64,000 nucleotides of DNA from Desulfuromonadaceae bacterium. GTDB taxonomy: Bacteria > Desulfobacterota > Desulfuromonadia > Geobacterales > Pseudopelobacteraceae. Positions 55,667-63,762 of this stretch are shown here, in pieces; within the stretch, counting starts at the first letter, position 1; each line of letters begins with the position of its first letter. Where the stretch lies: positions 161,241 through 225,240 of the forward strand of contig JAQUIT010000005.1 of the NCBI GenBank assembly GCA_028681335.1. The letters are read 5' to 3'. The translations under genes and the position numbers were made by a program. The notes beneath the pieces are model-generated. The model saw only the letters and a list, made by a program, of their open reading frames with translations, did no database searches and was not told where the DNA came from.

Positions 55667-57285
55667 AGAAGAACCTGGCCTTATCAGCCGCATTTGCAGG
55701 TGTAGCAGCTCTGCTGCTATCCATGCCGGCCATGACCACTGCCGTCAACAAGCCTGCCACAAAGCTGGCTAACGACGGACGCGCAAAATGTTACGAATGC
55801 CACGACGAGGTCAAGGCGCTGAAAGAAGGCTCCAAGCATGCCAAACTGGCCTGTACGGTCTGCCACAGCAAGCTGGATGTCCACATGAAGGACCCGGAGC
55901 AGAACAAGCCGGTTACGACCATCGACCAGGCCCTCTGCGGCAAGTGCCACAAGAATCAGCTGGAGAGTTTCTACACCATTAACCGTGAGGGGGGCGCCCG
56001 TAAAGAGAAGGGCACGCCGACCGGACGCTCACCGATGCAGGACAAACTGCTGGCACCATACGGTTTCACTTTTGAGCACAACGAACCGCGCGGGCACGCC
56101 TTCATGGTCATCGACCAGTTTGCCGTCGACCGTTTCCAGGGTGGTCGTTTCCAGTTCAAAGACGGTTGGAAAGGCATAGCCAAGTCAGGTAAAACATGGG
56201 ATGTGCTGGAGGACAAGGGGAAAGACTTCAAACTCAAGGAGTCAGCCATGGCCGGCAACCCGACCTGTATCCAGTGCAAGACCTCCGACCATATCCTGAA
56301 GATGAAGTATATGGGAGACAAGGACCCCAAGGCCAAGTGGGACCGCACGTCCAATGTTGTTGAAGTCGCCAAAGACACCAACAACCCTCTCGGCTGCATC
56401 CACTGCCACGATCCGCACGGCACGCAGCCACGAATAGTGCGTGACGCGTTGATTCAGGCGATAGAGAAGGATACCAAGGGCAACATCTTCGCCAAAGACG
56501 GCAAAACCGACCTGAAGGTAATTTCATTCCGGGATGGCTTCCGCAAGATCGGTATCATGAAGAAGACCGACTCCCGTATGATGTGTGCCCAGTGTCATGT
56601 GGAGTATAACTGCGGTGGCGGCAGCCAGTGGAGTGACGGTGGCAAAGTGACCTATACTGACCAGCGCACCAACCACTTCCCGCTCAAAAATGTTCTGCAG
56701 TTGCTGAAACATTACAAGGAGCTCGACTTCTTCGACTTCAAACATGCCGTCACCGGTGCCCGTCTGATCAAGTTCCAGCACCCGGAAGCAGAAACCTATG
56801 CCGGCAGTGTACATGACAAGGCAGGCGTTCAGTGCCACCAGTGCCACATGCCCAAAATGAGGGGCAAAGACGGCAAGATGTTCTCGACTCACGGCGTGAT
56901 CAAGCCAAAACAGAACATCAAGGCAGCCTGTCTCGGTTGTCACCCGAAAAGCACTGTTGAGGAAAAACAGTACGAAATGGAATCCATCATCAACTACACC
57001 AAGGGCAAAATGCGTAAAGCAGAATACTGGCTCGGCCAACTGATCGACACCTATGCCGCTGCACAACGCATGGGAGTTACCGAGAGTGTCCTTGCCCAGG
57101 CCCGCGAGAAGCACGAAGAGGCACATGTCCTCTGGGAATACTGGACCGCTGAAAATTCCGACGGTTTCCACAATCCTGGGCTCGCCCGTGAAAGCCTGAC
57201 CGGCTCAATCTCCGCTTCAAAAGCCGGTGTCAAGATACTGAACGACGCCATGGCGGTAGTTGAGAAGAGTGAAGTGAAGAAATAA
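55660..57285 (+). CDS. Octaheme cytochrome c nitrite reductase (ONR/NrfA superfamily)
   Basis: The 541-residue periplasmic protein (signal peptide to about residue 28) has eight haem sites: CYECH 44, CTVCH 65, CGKCH 93, CIQCK 203, CIHCH 246, CAQCH 309, CHQCH 392 and CLGCH 424. The fourth is the lysine-ligated CXXCK of the catalytic haem, as in NrfA. With three extra N-terminal haems this matches the octaheme ONR (TvNiR) arrangement. VEYNC at 314-318 has Tyr316 and Cys318, the pair that is cross-linked in TvNiR (Tyr-X-Cys). It should reduce nitrite to ammonium; related enzymes also act on hydroxylamine or sulfite. ATGCTGA coupling with the ferredoxin. No nrfH-like quinol oxidase gene lies next to it. 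Confidence 0.9.
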   Translation: MLKKNLALSAAFAGVAALLLSMPAMTTAVNKPATKLANDGRAKCYECHDEVKALKEGSKHAKLACTVCHSKLDVHMKDPEQNKPVTTIDQALCGKCHKNQLESFYTINREGGARKEKGTPTGRSPMQDKLLAPYGFTFEHNEPRGHAFMVIDQFAVDRFQGGRFQFKDGWKGIAKSGKTWDVLEDKGKDFKLKESAMAGNPTCIQCKTSDHILKMKYMGDKDPKAKWDRTSNVVEVAKDTNNPLGCIHCHDPHGTQPRIVRDALIQAIEKDTKGNIFAKDGKTDLKVISFRDGFRKIGIMKKTDSRMMCAQCHVEYNCGGGSQWSDGGKVTYTDQRTNHFPLKNVLQLLKHYKELDFFDFKHAVTGARLIKFQHPEAETYAGSVHDKAGVQCHQCHMPKMRGKDGKMFSTHGVIKPKQNIKAACLGCHPKSTVEEKQYEMESIINYTKGKMRKAEYWLGQLIDTYAAAQRMGVTESVLAQAREKHEEAHVLWEYWTAENSDGFHNPGLARESLTGSISASKAGVKILNDAMAVVEKSEVKK

Positions 57286-57312
57286 AACCGTACTATATAC
57301 GGCAGCCTAAAA

Positions 57313-57343
57313 ACGAAGGGCGGGGATTTTCCCCGCCCTTCGT
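57313..57343 (+). terminator. Hairpin at the end of the nitrite reductase operon
   Basis: CGAAGGGCGGGG pairs perfectly with CCCCGCCCTTCG around a short AT loop. The T run is poor, but the long GC-rich stem and the position 30 bases after the stop support a terminator. Confidence 0.7.
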
Positions 57344-57494
57344 GCGTTTACTATCGTTTGATGAGGTTTTAGCGGCGGCATCCATGACGCGTAAACATGA
57401 CGGCATCAATAGAGCAAACTAATAAATAAGTTTCTAATTCTACGCAACCATGCTACATGAAATGCCATAAACATGCAGGCATACCGGAGTTTCA
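57344..57494. other. Spacer at the left edge of the island
   Basis: No gene. At 57430-57449 GTTTCTA is followed four bases later by a partial TA..AAC, possibly a degenerate seventh copy of the dyad described at 57610-57779. Confidence 0.3.
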
Positions 57495-57617
57495 ATGAAA
57501 ACACGGCTGATTTTAAAGCCGGGGGAAGAGGAGTCGGTGGGCGATGGGATAAACAGCAAGAGGTTTGGCTTGTACCATACGGCTGTATTGCCGGAACAAA
57601 ACTGGAAAAGTTTATAG
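57495..57617 (+). CDS. Short 40-aa ORF, possibly a gene remnant
   Basis: An ATG preceded by CGGAG (five-base spacer) opens 40 codons starting MKTRLILKPG. I recall similar openings in small proteins of Geobacter-like genomes that are about twice as long, but cannot verify this. After that the frame continues differently and stops within the first 18-bp dyad. It may be a truncated cousin or chance. Confidence 0.35.
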   Translation: MKTRLILKPGEEESVGDGINSKRFGLYHTAVLPEQNWKSL

Positions 57618-57779
57618 CGGTAGAAACCTCTCTGCACACTTAGAAAGACAATAGCTTATAGATGTAGAAACTTGTTGTTTGGCAAAAAATACGGAAGTTT
57701 ATAGCAGTAGAAACTTATTGGGTTTCTAGATATAGAAACTTGTTTATACATCTATAAGCTTGTTTCTACAGATATAAAC
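57610..57779. repeat. Array of six 18-bp dyads upstream of the OLD-like gene
   Basis: Copies at 57610, 57654, 57697, 57722, 57742 and 57762, each 18 bases, fit GTTTMTA-N4-TAKAAAC (one begins GCTT, one ends AAGC). The fourth, GTTTCTAGATATAGAAAC, is a perfect dyad. Start-to-start distances are 44, 43, 25, 20 and 20, close to whole helical turns except at the 25-base step. The array ends 50 bases before the ATG of the OLD-type gene and overlaps any promoter, so it is probably a cooperative operator; a replication- or partition-type site is also possible. Confidence 0.8.
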
Positions 57780-57828
57780 CCGGCTCTAACCGGTGATTTA
57801 CGAGTTGGATTCAAGAAAAGGAGCAAAA

Positions 57829-59280
57829 ATGCCTGATCCGAGAGTTACCTTAACACAAAAATATTCACCTCAAAATCGGTATGCTAATTTTGGCCCATCA
57901 CTAAGAACCATGAAAATAAATGGTTTTCGTGGAATTTCAGATTTAGAAATCAATCTAAATTTCCCTGTTACAGGAATATCTGGTTTGAACGGAGCTGGCA
58001 AAAGCACAGTTGGACAACTTAGTTTAAGTGCTTACAAAAAGCCTACAACTTCAACTAATTATAACAGATTTTATATAAGAGAGTTTTTTCCTGCATCAGT
58101 AGCAGACCCAAGTCCTTTTACAGAAGATGCGTCTATTATTTATTATTATGAAACCGATGATCGAATTATTCCTAAACAAGTAACAGTTTCGAGGGCTGCA
58201 TCGGAATGGTCTGGTTACAAAAGGCAACCAGAACGGAAATGTTTTTATATTGGATTCACCATTTATATACCGAAGGTTGAGCGGAAGGACGTAAGTATCT
58301 ATAGAGGTCAAGATATTGTTTTAACAGCTTTACGTGGAATCCCAGAAGAAATAAAAACAAAAGTTGGGCGTATTCTTGGGCAACAGTATGACGGGTTACA
58401 TTTTCAAAGTATAAGTCACAAAGGTAAAACAGGCGAGTTGGGAATAGCTTCTCGATTTGGTTACACGTACTCCGAGAACAACATGGGTTTTGGTGAAGGG
58501 CGTGTAATGTACTCAGTTGATTTATTGGAAAACTCACCGGAACAAAGTTTGTTTGTCATAGAGGAACCGGAAACCTCATTGCATGAAAATGCTCAATTCG
58601 AATTTGTCAGATATTTACTCGATGTTTGTAACCGTAGGCACCATCAAATTATTCTTTCAACTCATTCCAATATCATTTTAGAAGCATTACCTGCTGAAGG
58701 CAGAAAACTGTTGCTAAGAGATCAGCAAGGTATATCCATTTACGATGGTCTCACTTCAACTCGGGCAAGATCAATTTTATCTGGAGGCCGCGCCAGAGGC
58801 CTTACTGTATGCGTAGAGGATGATTTTGCAAAGTTGTTGTTAACAGAAATGATTCGAAAGATTGACCCTCAATTGCTCAAAGCAATTCAGATCGAACCGA
58901 TTGGCGACACTAAAGCAGTGAGAAGTGCAATATTACTACTTACTCGTCTTGGCAAAAATGCTTTAGCCGTTAGGGATGCTGATAAAGGACCAGACATCCA
59001 GAATGCCATATTCTCCTTTCCTGGGCAGTACCCTCCAGAGAAGGAAGTGTATCTCAACAACTCAGTGCAGGCTAAACTTTTTGAAGACTATGCAATTAAC
59101 GTCAACGATGTTTTCACGGATAGGGATGTCACTGATCATCATAAATATACCTTTGAATTAGCTAGTGAAATTGAGATGCTACCTGACTTTTTGAGAACTA
59201 TTTCAATACAGAAGTATATAGATGACATCGGCATTGATGCTTATAGAAATTTGATATTAGAGATTCAGAAAAAAGCTTAA
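57829..59280 (+). CDS. OLD-family nuclease: AAA/SMC-like ATPase with TOPRIM-like C-terminus
   Basis: The 483-residue protein is AT-rich unlike its left neighbours, suggesting transfer. Its N-terminal half is an ABC-type ATPase with Walker A GLNGAGKST (about 59), signature-like region MGFGEGRVM, Walker B LFVIEEPETSLHE and the H-loop ILSTHSNIIL. The end carries TOPRIM-like acidic motifs VCVEDDFAKLL and VRDADKG. That combination defines OLD/overcoming-lysogenization-type nucleases, known in phage defence alone or as GajA. No GajB-like UvrD gene follows. AGGAG precedes the ATG at 57829; a GTG at 57793 is rejected. GTTGGAT, a GTTRRRY core, lies 18 bases before the ATG. Confidence 0.82.
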   Translation: MPDPRVTLTQKYSPQNRYANFGPSLRTMKINGFRGISDLEINLNFPVTGISGLNGAGKSTVGQLSLSAYKKPTTSTNYNRFYIREFFPASVADPSPFTEDASIIYYYETDDRIIPKQVTVSRAASEWSGYKRQPERKCFYIGFTIYIPKVERKDVSIYRGQDIVLTALRGIPEEIKTKVGRILGQQYDGLHFQSISHKGKTGELGIASRFGYTYSENNMGFGEGRVMYSVDLLENSPEQSLFVIEEPETSLHENAQFEFVRYLLDVCNRRHHQIILSTHSNIILEALPAEGRKLLLRDQQGISIYDGLTSTRARSILSGGRARGLTVCVEDDFAKLLLTEMIRKIDPQLLKAIQIEPIGDTKAVRSAILLLTRLGKNALAVRDADKGPDIQNAIFSFPGQYPPEKEVYLNNSVQAKLFEDYAINVNDVFTDRDVTDHHKYTFELASEIEMLPDFLRTISIQKYIDDIGIDAYRNLILEIQKKA

Positions 59281-59311
59281 GTAACAGCTATCTTAGAGAG
59301 TGTAACAAAGA

Positions 59312-59363
59312 ATTCAACCAAGCGCAGCAGCGGTGAACCCGCTGTGCTCCCGCCCCGTTAGGT
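59312..59363. repeat. attC-like imperfect hairpin after the OLD-like gene
   Basis: Flanking cores are ATTCAAC (RYYYAAC, 59312-18) and GTTAGGT (GTTRRRY, 59357-63), which can pair. Between them GCA-CAGCGG (59324-33, with G59327 extrahelical) pairs with CCGCTGTGC (39-47). The bulged base on one arm and the outer cores are attC hallmarks. The next gene starts 18 bases later, as in a gene cassette. Confidence 0.5.
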
Positions 59364-59380
59364 CACAAAATGAGGTACTT

Positions 59381-60001
59381 ATGATCACAGATTGGAAAAA
59401 GCTGTCGCCGGCCCTATTCGAAAAGCTTTGCGCTGCTGTACTCGGAAAAATAGGATTTGTGAACATTCAGTGGTTTGGCGAGGCCGGTAGCGACAAAGGC
59501 CGGGACATCATTGCAGAGAGAACGGACTGTCCAGTCCCTGGAGTCGAGCGCCGTGAACGCTGGATGATTCAGTGCAAGAGATACACACAGACAAAGCTCT
59601 CAAAGTCAGAACTGAAGGAATTGCTTGACAGCGCTTTAGAGCATACGATTGACAGCCTTTTGATTATTGTCACCACATCCGTTTCTGCAAACCTTCGGGA
59701 CTGGTTTTCAAGTGCGTCAGAAAACTATCCTTTCAAAACCTACATTTGGGAAGAAATTGACTTCCGTAAGCAGGTCATAAAACAAAAGAGCGAACTTCTT
59801 GAAACCATACCGGAGCTTTCAGCTGGCCGTGACCCGCTGTGGCTTTATCAAAGAGACAACATTGAGATCCATCTCGGTTGTAACGAATTCGAAGGCGTTG
59901 AGATTGTTGTGTTTAATGCAGAGGACATAGATGAAGCAAAGGCAAGGGCCTCGGAGTTCATTCGCTATCTACAAGCAAACGGGTTTGAATGGTGGGACTA
60001 A
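59381..60001 (+). CDS. Mrr-like restriction endonuclease
   Basis: The 206-residue protein has the Mrr_cat signature of PD-(D/E)XK nucleases: GSDKGRDIIAER, then WMIQCKRYT, where D and QxK are the catalytic residues. The beginning LSPALFEKLCAAVLGKIGF fits the family helix. The C-terminal part (about 120-206) is an unrecognised domain. Mrr-type enzymes cut modified or foreign DNA. The ATG at 59381 follows GAGG. It lies between two attC-like hairpins. Confidence 0.8.
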   Translation: MITDWKKLSPALFEKLCAAVLGKIGFVNIQWFGEAGSDKGRDIIAERTDCPVPGVERRERWMIQCKRYTQTKLSKSELKELLDSALEHTIDSLLIIVTTSVSANLRDWFSSASENYPFKTYIWEEIDFRKQVIKQKSELLETIPELSAGRDPLWLYQRDNIEIHLGCNEFEGVEIVVFNAEDIDEAKARASEFIRYLQANGFEWWD

Positions 60002-60007
60002 AGTGCC

Positions 60008-60073
60008 ACCTAACCAGCACGGTTAGACACCGCCCCGAAAAACTGGGCGGGTCAACCGGGCACCACGTTGAAC
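60008..60073. repeat. attC-like imperfect hairpin after the Mrr-like gene
   Basis: Outer cores ACCTAAC (60008-14) and GTTGAAC (60067-73) flank a stem GGTT-GAC-CCGCCC (60021-35) paired with GGGCGG-GTC-AACC (60045-57). Two A residues (60025 and 60029) are left unpaired on one arm only. This is the clearest of the four attC-like structures here. Confidence 0.55.
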
Positions 60074-60208
60074 GACAACCTTAGCGCCATTCGTGTCAGG
60101 GCCACACAATTTACAAATTGTCTCACTTTCGAATTGCTGACCGTAAAATGTGTAACCCTGACACTGACAAGTACCACTTAAAACTATCAGCTTGACAACA
60201 TATTTCAT
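60023..60208 (-). CDS. Possible small zinc-ribbon protein on the opposite strand
   Basis: A 61-codon minus-strand frame (start 60208; 73 codons if begun at 60244) reads GTCQCQGYTFYGQQFE and ICKLCG, a plausible CxC...CxxC zinc ribbon. No ribosome-binding site is evident and the 3' end runs into the attC-like hairpin. It may be a real counter-oriented cassette gene or an accidental frame. Confidence 0.35.
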   Translation of the reverse strand: MKYVVKLIVLSGTCQCQGYTFYGQQFESETICKLCGPDTNGAKVVVQRGARLTRPVFRGGV

Positions 60209-60274
60209 TGTATTTAAATTAACAACAAATAGAGTTGTATGCAAAAGTACACAAATTAATGTTGTGAGGTTGAA

Positions 60275-60922
60275 ATGGCTGCCAGTTATTACGTGCTTTT
60301 GGGAGATGTGGTCTCGTCCCGCAATATAGCTCGCCGAGAGGAGTTTCAGTTACGCCTCCAGCACGCGTGCGCAGAAGCCGCGAAGCAATTCTCCGCGACT
60401 GTTCACGCAAGAATTAAACTGCTAAAGGGCACCGATGAAATCGGCGCAGTGCTGAACTCATGGCAGGATGCATTTGATATAGTTAGCATTATTTTGGATG
60501 AAATTCATCCGTATCAGATCCGCTTTTCCCTAGTACGGGGTGTAATCGACGTCGGCGAAAATTCTGACGATGTGGCAAAAATGGATGGACCGGCATTCCA
60601 TGCGGCTGCATCCATTATTAATGAACTTAAGCAAAATGGCCTGTTGTTTCAAATGATCACAGGCGATCCCCAGACGGACATGTCCATTTCCAATCAGGTA
60701 AGCATGTTGCTTTTGCTAAGGCAACGCTGGACGGCTAAACATCACCAAGTTGTCATGGAATACAGAAAAAATGAAACCCAACAGTTTATAGCAAGCAAAA
60801 TGAAGATTACTCAGCAGGAGGTTTCGCGACTATTAAGACAGATCCATTGGAAACAATATCGTATTATGGAAAATTTGGTACGAAATCAATTTAAATCCTT
60901 TGGAAGCGGAGGCAACAAATGA
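60275..60922 (+). CDS. SatD-like protein with a C-terminal helix-turn-helix
   Basis: The 215-residue protein begins YYVLLGDVVSSRNIARREEFQ, the SatD start signature, and ends with a DNA-binding-like helix pair (QQFIASKMKITQQEVSRLLRQIHWKQY). SatD is a poorly understood family named from a streptococcal acid-tolerance locus. The stop overlaps the next start as ATGA. GAGG lies before the ATG. Its presence in a defence-like island is shared with other genomes only by my recollection and needs a search. Confidence 0.7.
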   Translation: MAASYYVLLGDVVSSRNIARREEFQLRLQHACAEAAKQFSATVHARIKLLKGTDEIGAVLNSWQDAFDIVSIILDEIHPYQIRFSLVRGVIDVGENSDDVAKMDGPAFHAAASIINELKQNGLLFQMITGDPQTDMSISNQVSMLLLLRQRWTAKHHQVVMEYRKNETQQFIASKMKITQQEVSRLLRQIHWKQYRIMENLVRNQFKSFGSGGNK

Positions 60923-61329
60923 TAGATGCGGTAACCAATTCTATTTCATCTATATTAGCATTTATTTCAAGCAATCAACTTTCACTCATTTTTATCGGAA
61001 TTATTTTATTATTGTCGACAAGCGGCTTGGTGGTAGTAACAACCTTCAAAATAATGGGAATAAAACTTCCTCAAGCTGCCGACAGCGATGACAAGCGTTA
61101 TGGTATTATTTTTGGTAAATGCGAAAACATCATAATCTACATCTTGATACTGCTAGAGGGGTATACGGCGCTGGCCCTTATTTTTACCGGTAAGGCAATT
61201 GTCAGGAATGAGGACAAAGAAAAATTATCGGTATTCCACCTGGCAGGCACAATGATAAACACGGCTTATTCAATACTTATAGCTTTTCTGTTCAAGTATC
61301 TCATTGGCAAACTTACCGCTTTTAAATAG
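60919..61329 (+). CDS. Small multi-pass membrane protein, partner of the SatD-like protein
   Basis: The 136-residue protein has three or four hydrophobic segments (about 20-42, 65-90 and 110-130) separated by short charged loops. No domain is recognised. ATGA overlap with the SatD-like gene shows that the two are translated together. It might anchor the SatD-like protein or act as a membrane effector. Confidence 0.7.
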   Translation: MIDAVTNSISSILAFISSNQLSLIFIGIILLLSTSGLVVVTTFKIMGIKLPQAADSDDKRYGIIFGKCENIIIYILILLEGYTALALIFTGKAIVRNEDKEKLSVFHLAGTMINTAYSILIAFLFKYLIGKLTAFK

Positions 61330-61412
61330 AGAAAGCGCCCCCCAGAGGGCATCAATGTGCCAGACCTACACATTTGACAAAATCAGACTAACCAACAGCG
61401 AGAACACCAAAT

Positions 61413-61477
61413 ATCCAACAAGAAAGTTAGACCCGCCAAAAACAAAAGACGGCGGGTCAACTTCATGCCCGTTATCG
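61413..61477. repeat. attC-like imperfect hairpin after the membrane protein gene
   Basis: AGTT-GACCCGCC (61425-37, with A61429 extrahelical) pairs with GGCGGGTC-AACT (61451-62). It is flanked by ATCCAAC (61413-19, RYYYAAC) and GTTATCG (61471-77), the latter an imperfect GTTRRRY. Spacer lengths (5 and 8 bases) match the site at 60008. The stem sequence is also related to that site. Confidence 0.45.
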
Positions 61478-61540
61478 CAATAAATGACAAAATTCCAAGA
61501 GGGACGTTGACGCCCCTGCCATATAGACATTGGAGCTTCT

Positions 61541-63697
61541 GTGAAAGAATCAGTACGCGAAGAAAATGCTGTTTTTGATGATCTCCTGAAGCTGTGTTCT
61601 TCTCCAGGGTATCCTCATGTCATAGCGCATTTTTGCTACCGGGATAACATAGTCCTTTATGCTGGGGATATGAAACCTGATGACTACCTGCATATGTTTT
61701 CAATGGAGCGTCTGATACGTACTGAAATATCAACATTGATCGGCTTGATGTGCAAGCAACCAATTGATTTTAAACTACCAGACCCCGACGAGATGCAGAA
61801 ACTGATAGATGAAACTGAATCTCTTCTGAAAGAACTACACTACTCGATGTCGGCACCTATGATAACAGGTTTGAAGGTCCCTGAAAAGGCTACAGAAGAA
61901 TCAAACCCGTTTACCTGTGGTTCAGTATTAAGAGAACCAATTTTCTATGGTGGTGAATCAGCTTATAGCTTTCAATATCGAGATTTATCTCTAGAAAAGT
62001 ATTACAAGGATAATGACTGGCTTATCAGCAATAAGGGATTTTCAATAAAGGATGCACATAAGGTTGTACAAAGCGTCGGAGAGGTGCAGAATCGAAAATT
62101 ATTCCATTGTATAAGGGGCCTAAGAACAAAGAGCCCAGAGATCTGGACATTACTTCCAGCATTCAAATTTACTGGCAGGGATGTGGCAGAGACAGCACAA
62201 ATGGATCATGCAAAAGTCAACAATATACTCCTCGCCTTTACTCCTCCATATGGAACAAGTAATGAATGTTTCAATGCTTTAAATGACTTCAATATCGCTA
62301 ATGCTTATCCATTAATTCATTTTTACAATGACGAATACATCCTTTTCCAACATTACAGCATTGTAGAAGCTTTGTATGAGGCTCCTTTCTACTGGATGGG
62401 TTCAGACAGTTCTTACGTAAACACTGCTATGATGCATAGGGGCGAATTTACTGAACACTTTTGTTCTCGTCGTCTGGAGGCTGTGTTCGGAAAGCGAAGA
62501 GTATTTTCAAATATAAATATTGTTGACTCAAAGGGCAACCGCGCTGGAGAGATAGATGCCCTTGTTGTTTTTGCAGACAGAGCCATCGTGCTGCAGGCAA
62601 AATCCAAGCGATTAACTTTAGAAGCAAGAAAAGGCAACGACAGCTGCATCAAAGAGGACTTTAAGAAAAGCATCCAAGACTCTTACGACCAAGGCCTAAT
62701 GTGTGGGAAACTCCTAGAAGATGAAAAATATAAACTTATTGATATTAGTGGACATGAGATGCAATTGCCAAGGCGCTATAAAGAGATTTATATCCTTTGT
62801 GTGGTTTCTGATCATTACCCCGCCCTTAGCTTCCAGTCACATCAGTTTCTGAAGTATGAACAGACAGATAATATTTTACCACCTCTAGTCATGGATATAT
62901 TCCTTCTTGATGTAATGGCTGAAATGTTGGACTCACCGTTGTATTTTCTTAGCTACTTAAACAGAAGATCATTGTATTCTGACAGGGTTATGTCCACACA
63001 TGAACTTACCATTTTGTCTTATCATCTACAACATAACCTATGGCTAGAAGAAAATACTTTTTACCATTTATGCGACGACATATCAGCTAGTCTCGATCTA
63101 GCAATGATGGTTCGTCGCGACGGTGTGTCCGGCAAAACAACTCCTGACGGAATATTGACTCGATTCAAGAAGAAAAGTCTGTGGAAACTTATTGACGGCA
63201 TTGAAGATAAGGAGGACCCCGCAACCATAGAACTCGGCTTCATATTATTGACATTAGCCGAAGACACTGTTGATAAGATAAGTAAAGGCATAGACAGAAT
63301 GGTTGCAATGTTCAGAAGCGATAGCAAACATCATGATTTGACGATTGGTATTAGGGAGGGGAATACAGGCTTAACCATTCACTGCAACGACGATTCCCCT
63401 AAAATAGCAATGGAACGCCTCGGAGACCATTGTGAACGACGAAAGTACACGCAGAGAGCTGATAACTGGTTCGGCATATGTATTACTCCTTCTAATGGCC
63501 TTTCAATTCGTTTTGGGGTTCGGCTAGATTACAAATGGAAGCAGTCAAAAAATATGGACGAGATTGTTAGAGACTTACCAGAGGGGCAGAAGAGGGGGAA
63601 TTTCGATCCTAGATTTACCGATAAAAAAATAGAGCGAAATCAGCTGTGCCCCTGTGGCAGCGGCATCAAGTACAAGAAATGTTGCATCGACCGATAA
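61541..63697 (+). CDS. Large SEC-C protein with a PD-(D/E)XK-like nuclease core
   Basis: The 718-residue protein has three parts. Residues 1-290 are unrecognised. At about 305-385 the stretch GEIDALVVFADRAIVLQAKSKRLT, an E-ID then QAK arrangement, fits a NERD-like or PD-(D/E)XK nuclease. The C-terminus ends RNQLCPCGSGIKYKKCC, a SEC-C zinc motif. GTG start with GGAG five bases upstream. The gene is AT-rich. It is probably a defence or DNA-processing protein; its activity is inferred, not shown. Confidence 0.72.
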   Translation: MKESVREENAVFDDLLKLCSSPGYPHVIAHFCYRDNIVLYAGDMKPDDYLHMFSMERLIRTEISTLIGLMCKQPIDFKLPDPDEMQKLIDETESLLKELHYSMSAPMITGLKVPEKATEESNPFTCGSVLREPIFYGGESAYSFQYRDLSLEKYYKDNDWLISNKGFSIKDAHKVVQSVGEVQNRKLFHCIRGLRTKSPEIWTLLPAFKFTGRDVAETAQMDHAKVNNILLAFTPPYGTSNECFNALNDFNIANAYPLIHFYNDEYILFQHYSIVEALYEAPFYWMGSDSSYVNTAMMHRGEFTEHFCSRRLEAVFGKRRVFSNINIVDSKGNRAGEIDALVVFADRAIVLQAKSKRLTLEARKGNDSCIKEDFKKSIQDSYDQGLMCGKLLEDEKYKLIDISGHEMQLPRRYKEIYILCVVSDHYPALSFQSHQFLKYEQTDNILPPLVMDIFLLDVMAEMLDSPLYFLSYLNRRSLYSDRVMSTHELTILSYHLQHNLWLEENTFYHLCDDISASLDLAMMVRRDGVSGKTTPDGILTRFKKKSLWKLIDGIEDKEDPATIELGFILLTLAEDTVDKISKGIDRMVAMFRSDSKHHDLTIGIREGNTGLTIHCNDDSPKIAMERLGDHCERRKYTQRADNWFGICITPSNGLSIRFGVRLDYKWKQSKNMDEIVRDLPEGQKRGNFDPRFTDKKIERNQLCPCGSGIKYKKCCIDR

Positions 63698-63752
63698 CAC
63701 GCGAATAGACCTGTTTCGATTCACTCACAGGTCATCCGCAAAGCCGTTGGAC
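63692..63752. repeat. attC-like imperfect hairpin after the SEC-C gene
   Basis: The arm GCG(aata)GACCTGT (63701-14) pairs with ACAGGTC(atc)CGC (63727-39). CGATAAC, overlapping the stop codon, and GTTGGAC (63746-52, GTTRRRY) flank it. The next ATG is 10 bases downstream, again as in a cassette. Confidence 0.45.
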
Positions 63753-63762
63753 GACAAAAGAC

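Noticed and set aside
56266..56280. CXXCK in the cytochrome considered as a sequencing error for CXXCH
   Set aside because: Lysine at this haem is the catalytic ligand known in NrfA and octahaem nitrite reductases.
57406..57639. A minus-strand 77-codon frame left of the dyad array
   Set aside because: No ribosome-binding site or recognisable domain; composition looks random and it overlaps the first dyad.
57610..57779. Dyad array considered as a CRISPR array
   Set aside because: Repeats are 18 bp, diverge between copies and have 2-26 base gaps of uneven size; there are no cas genes nearby.
60021..60057. GC-rich stem considered as an ordinary terminator
   Set aside because: No T run follows, it has unpaired bases on one arm only, and the flanking cores match attC better; this remains unproven.
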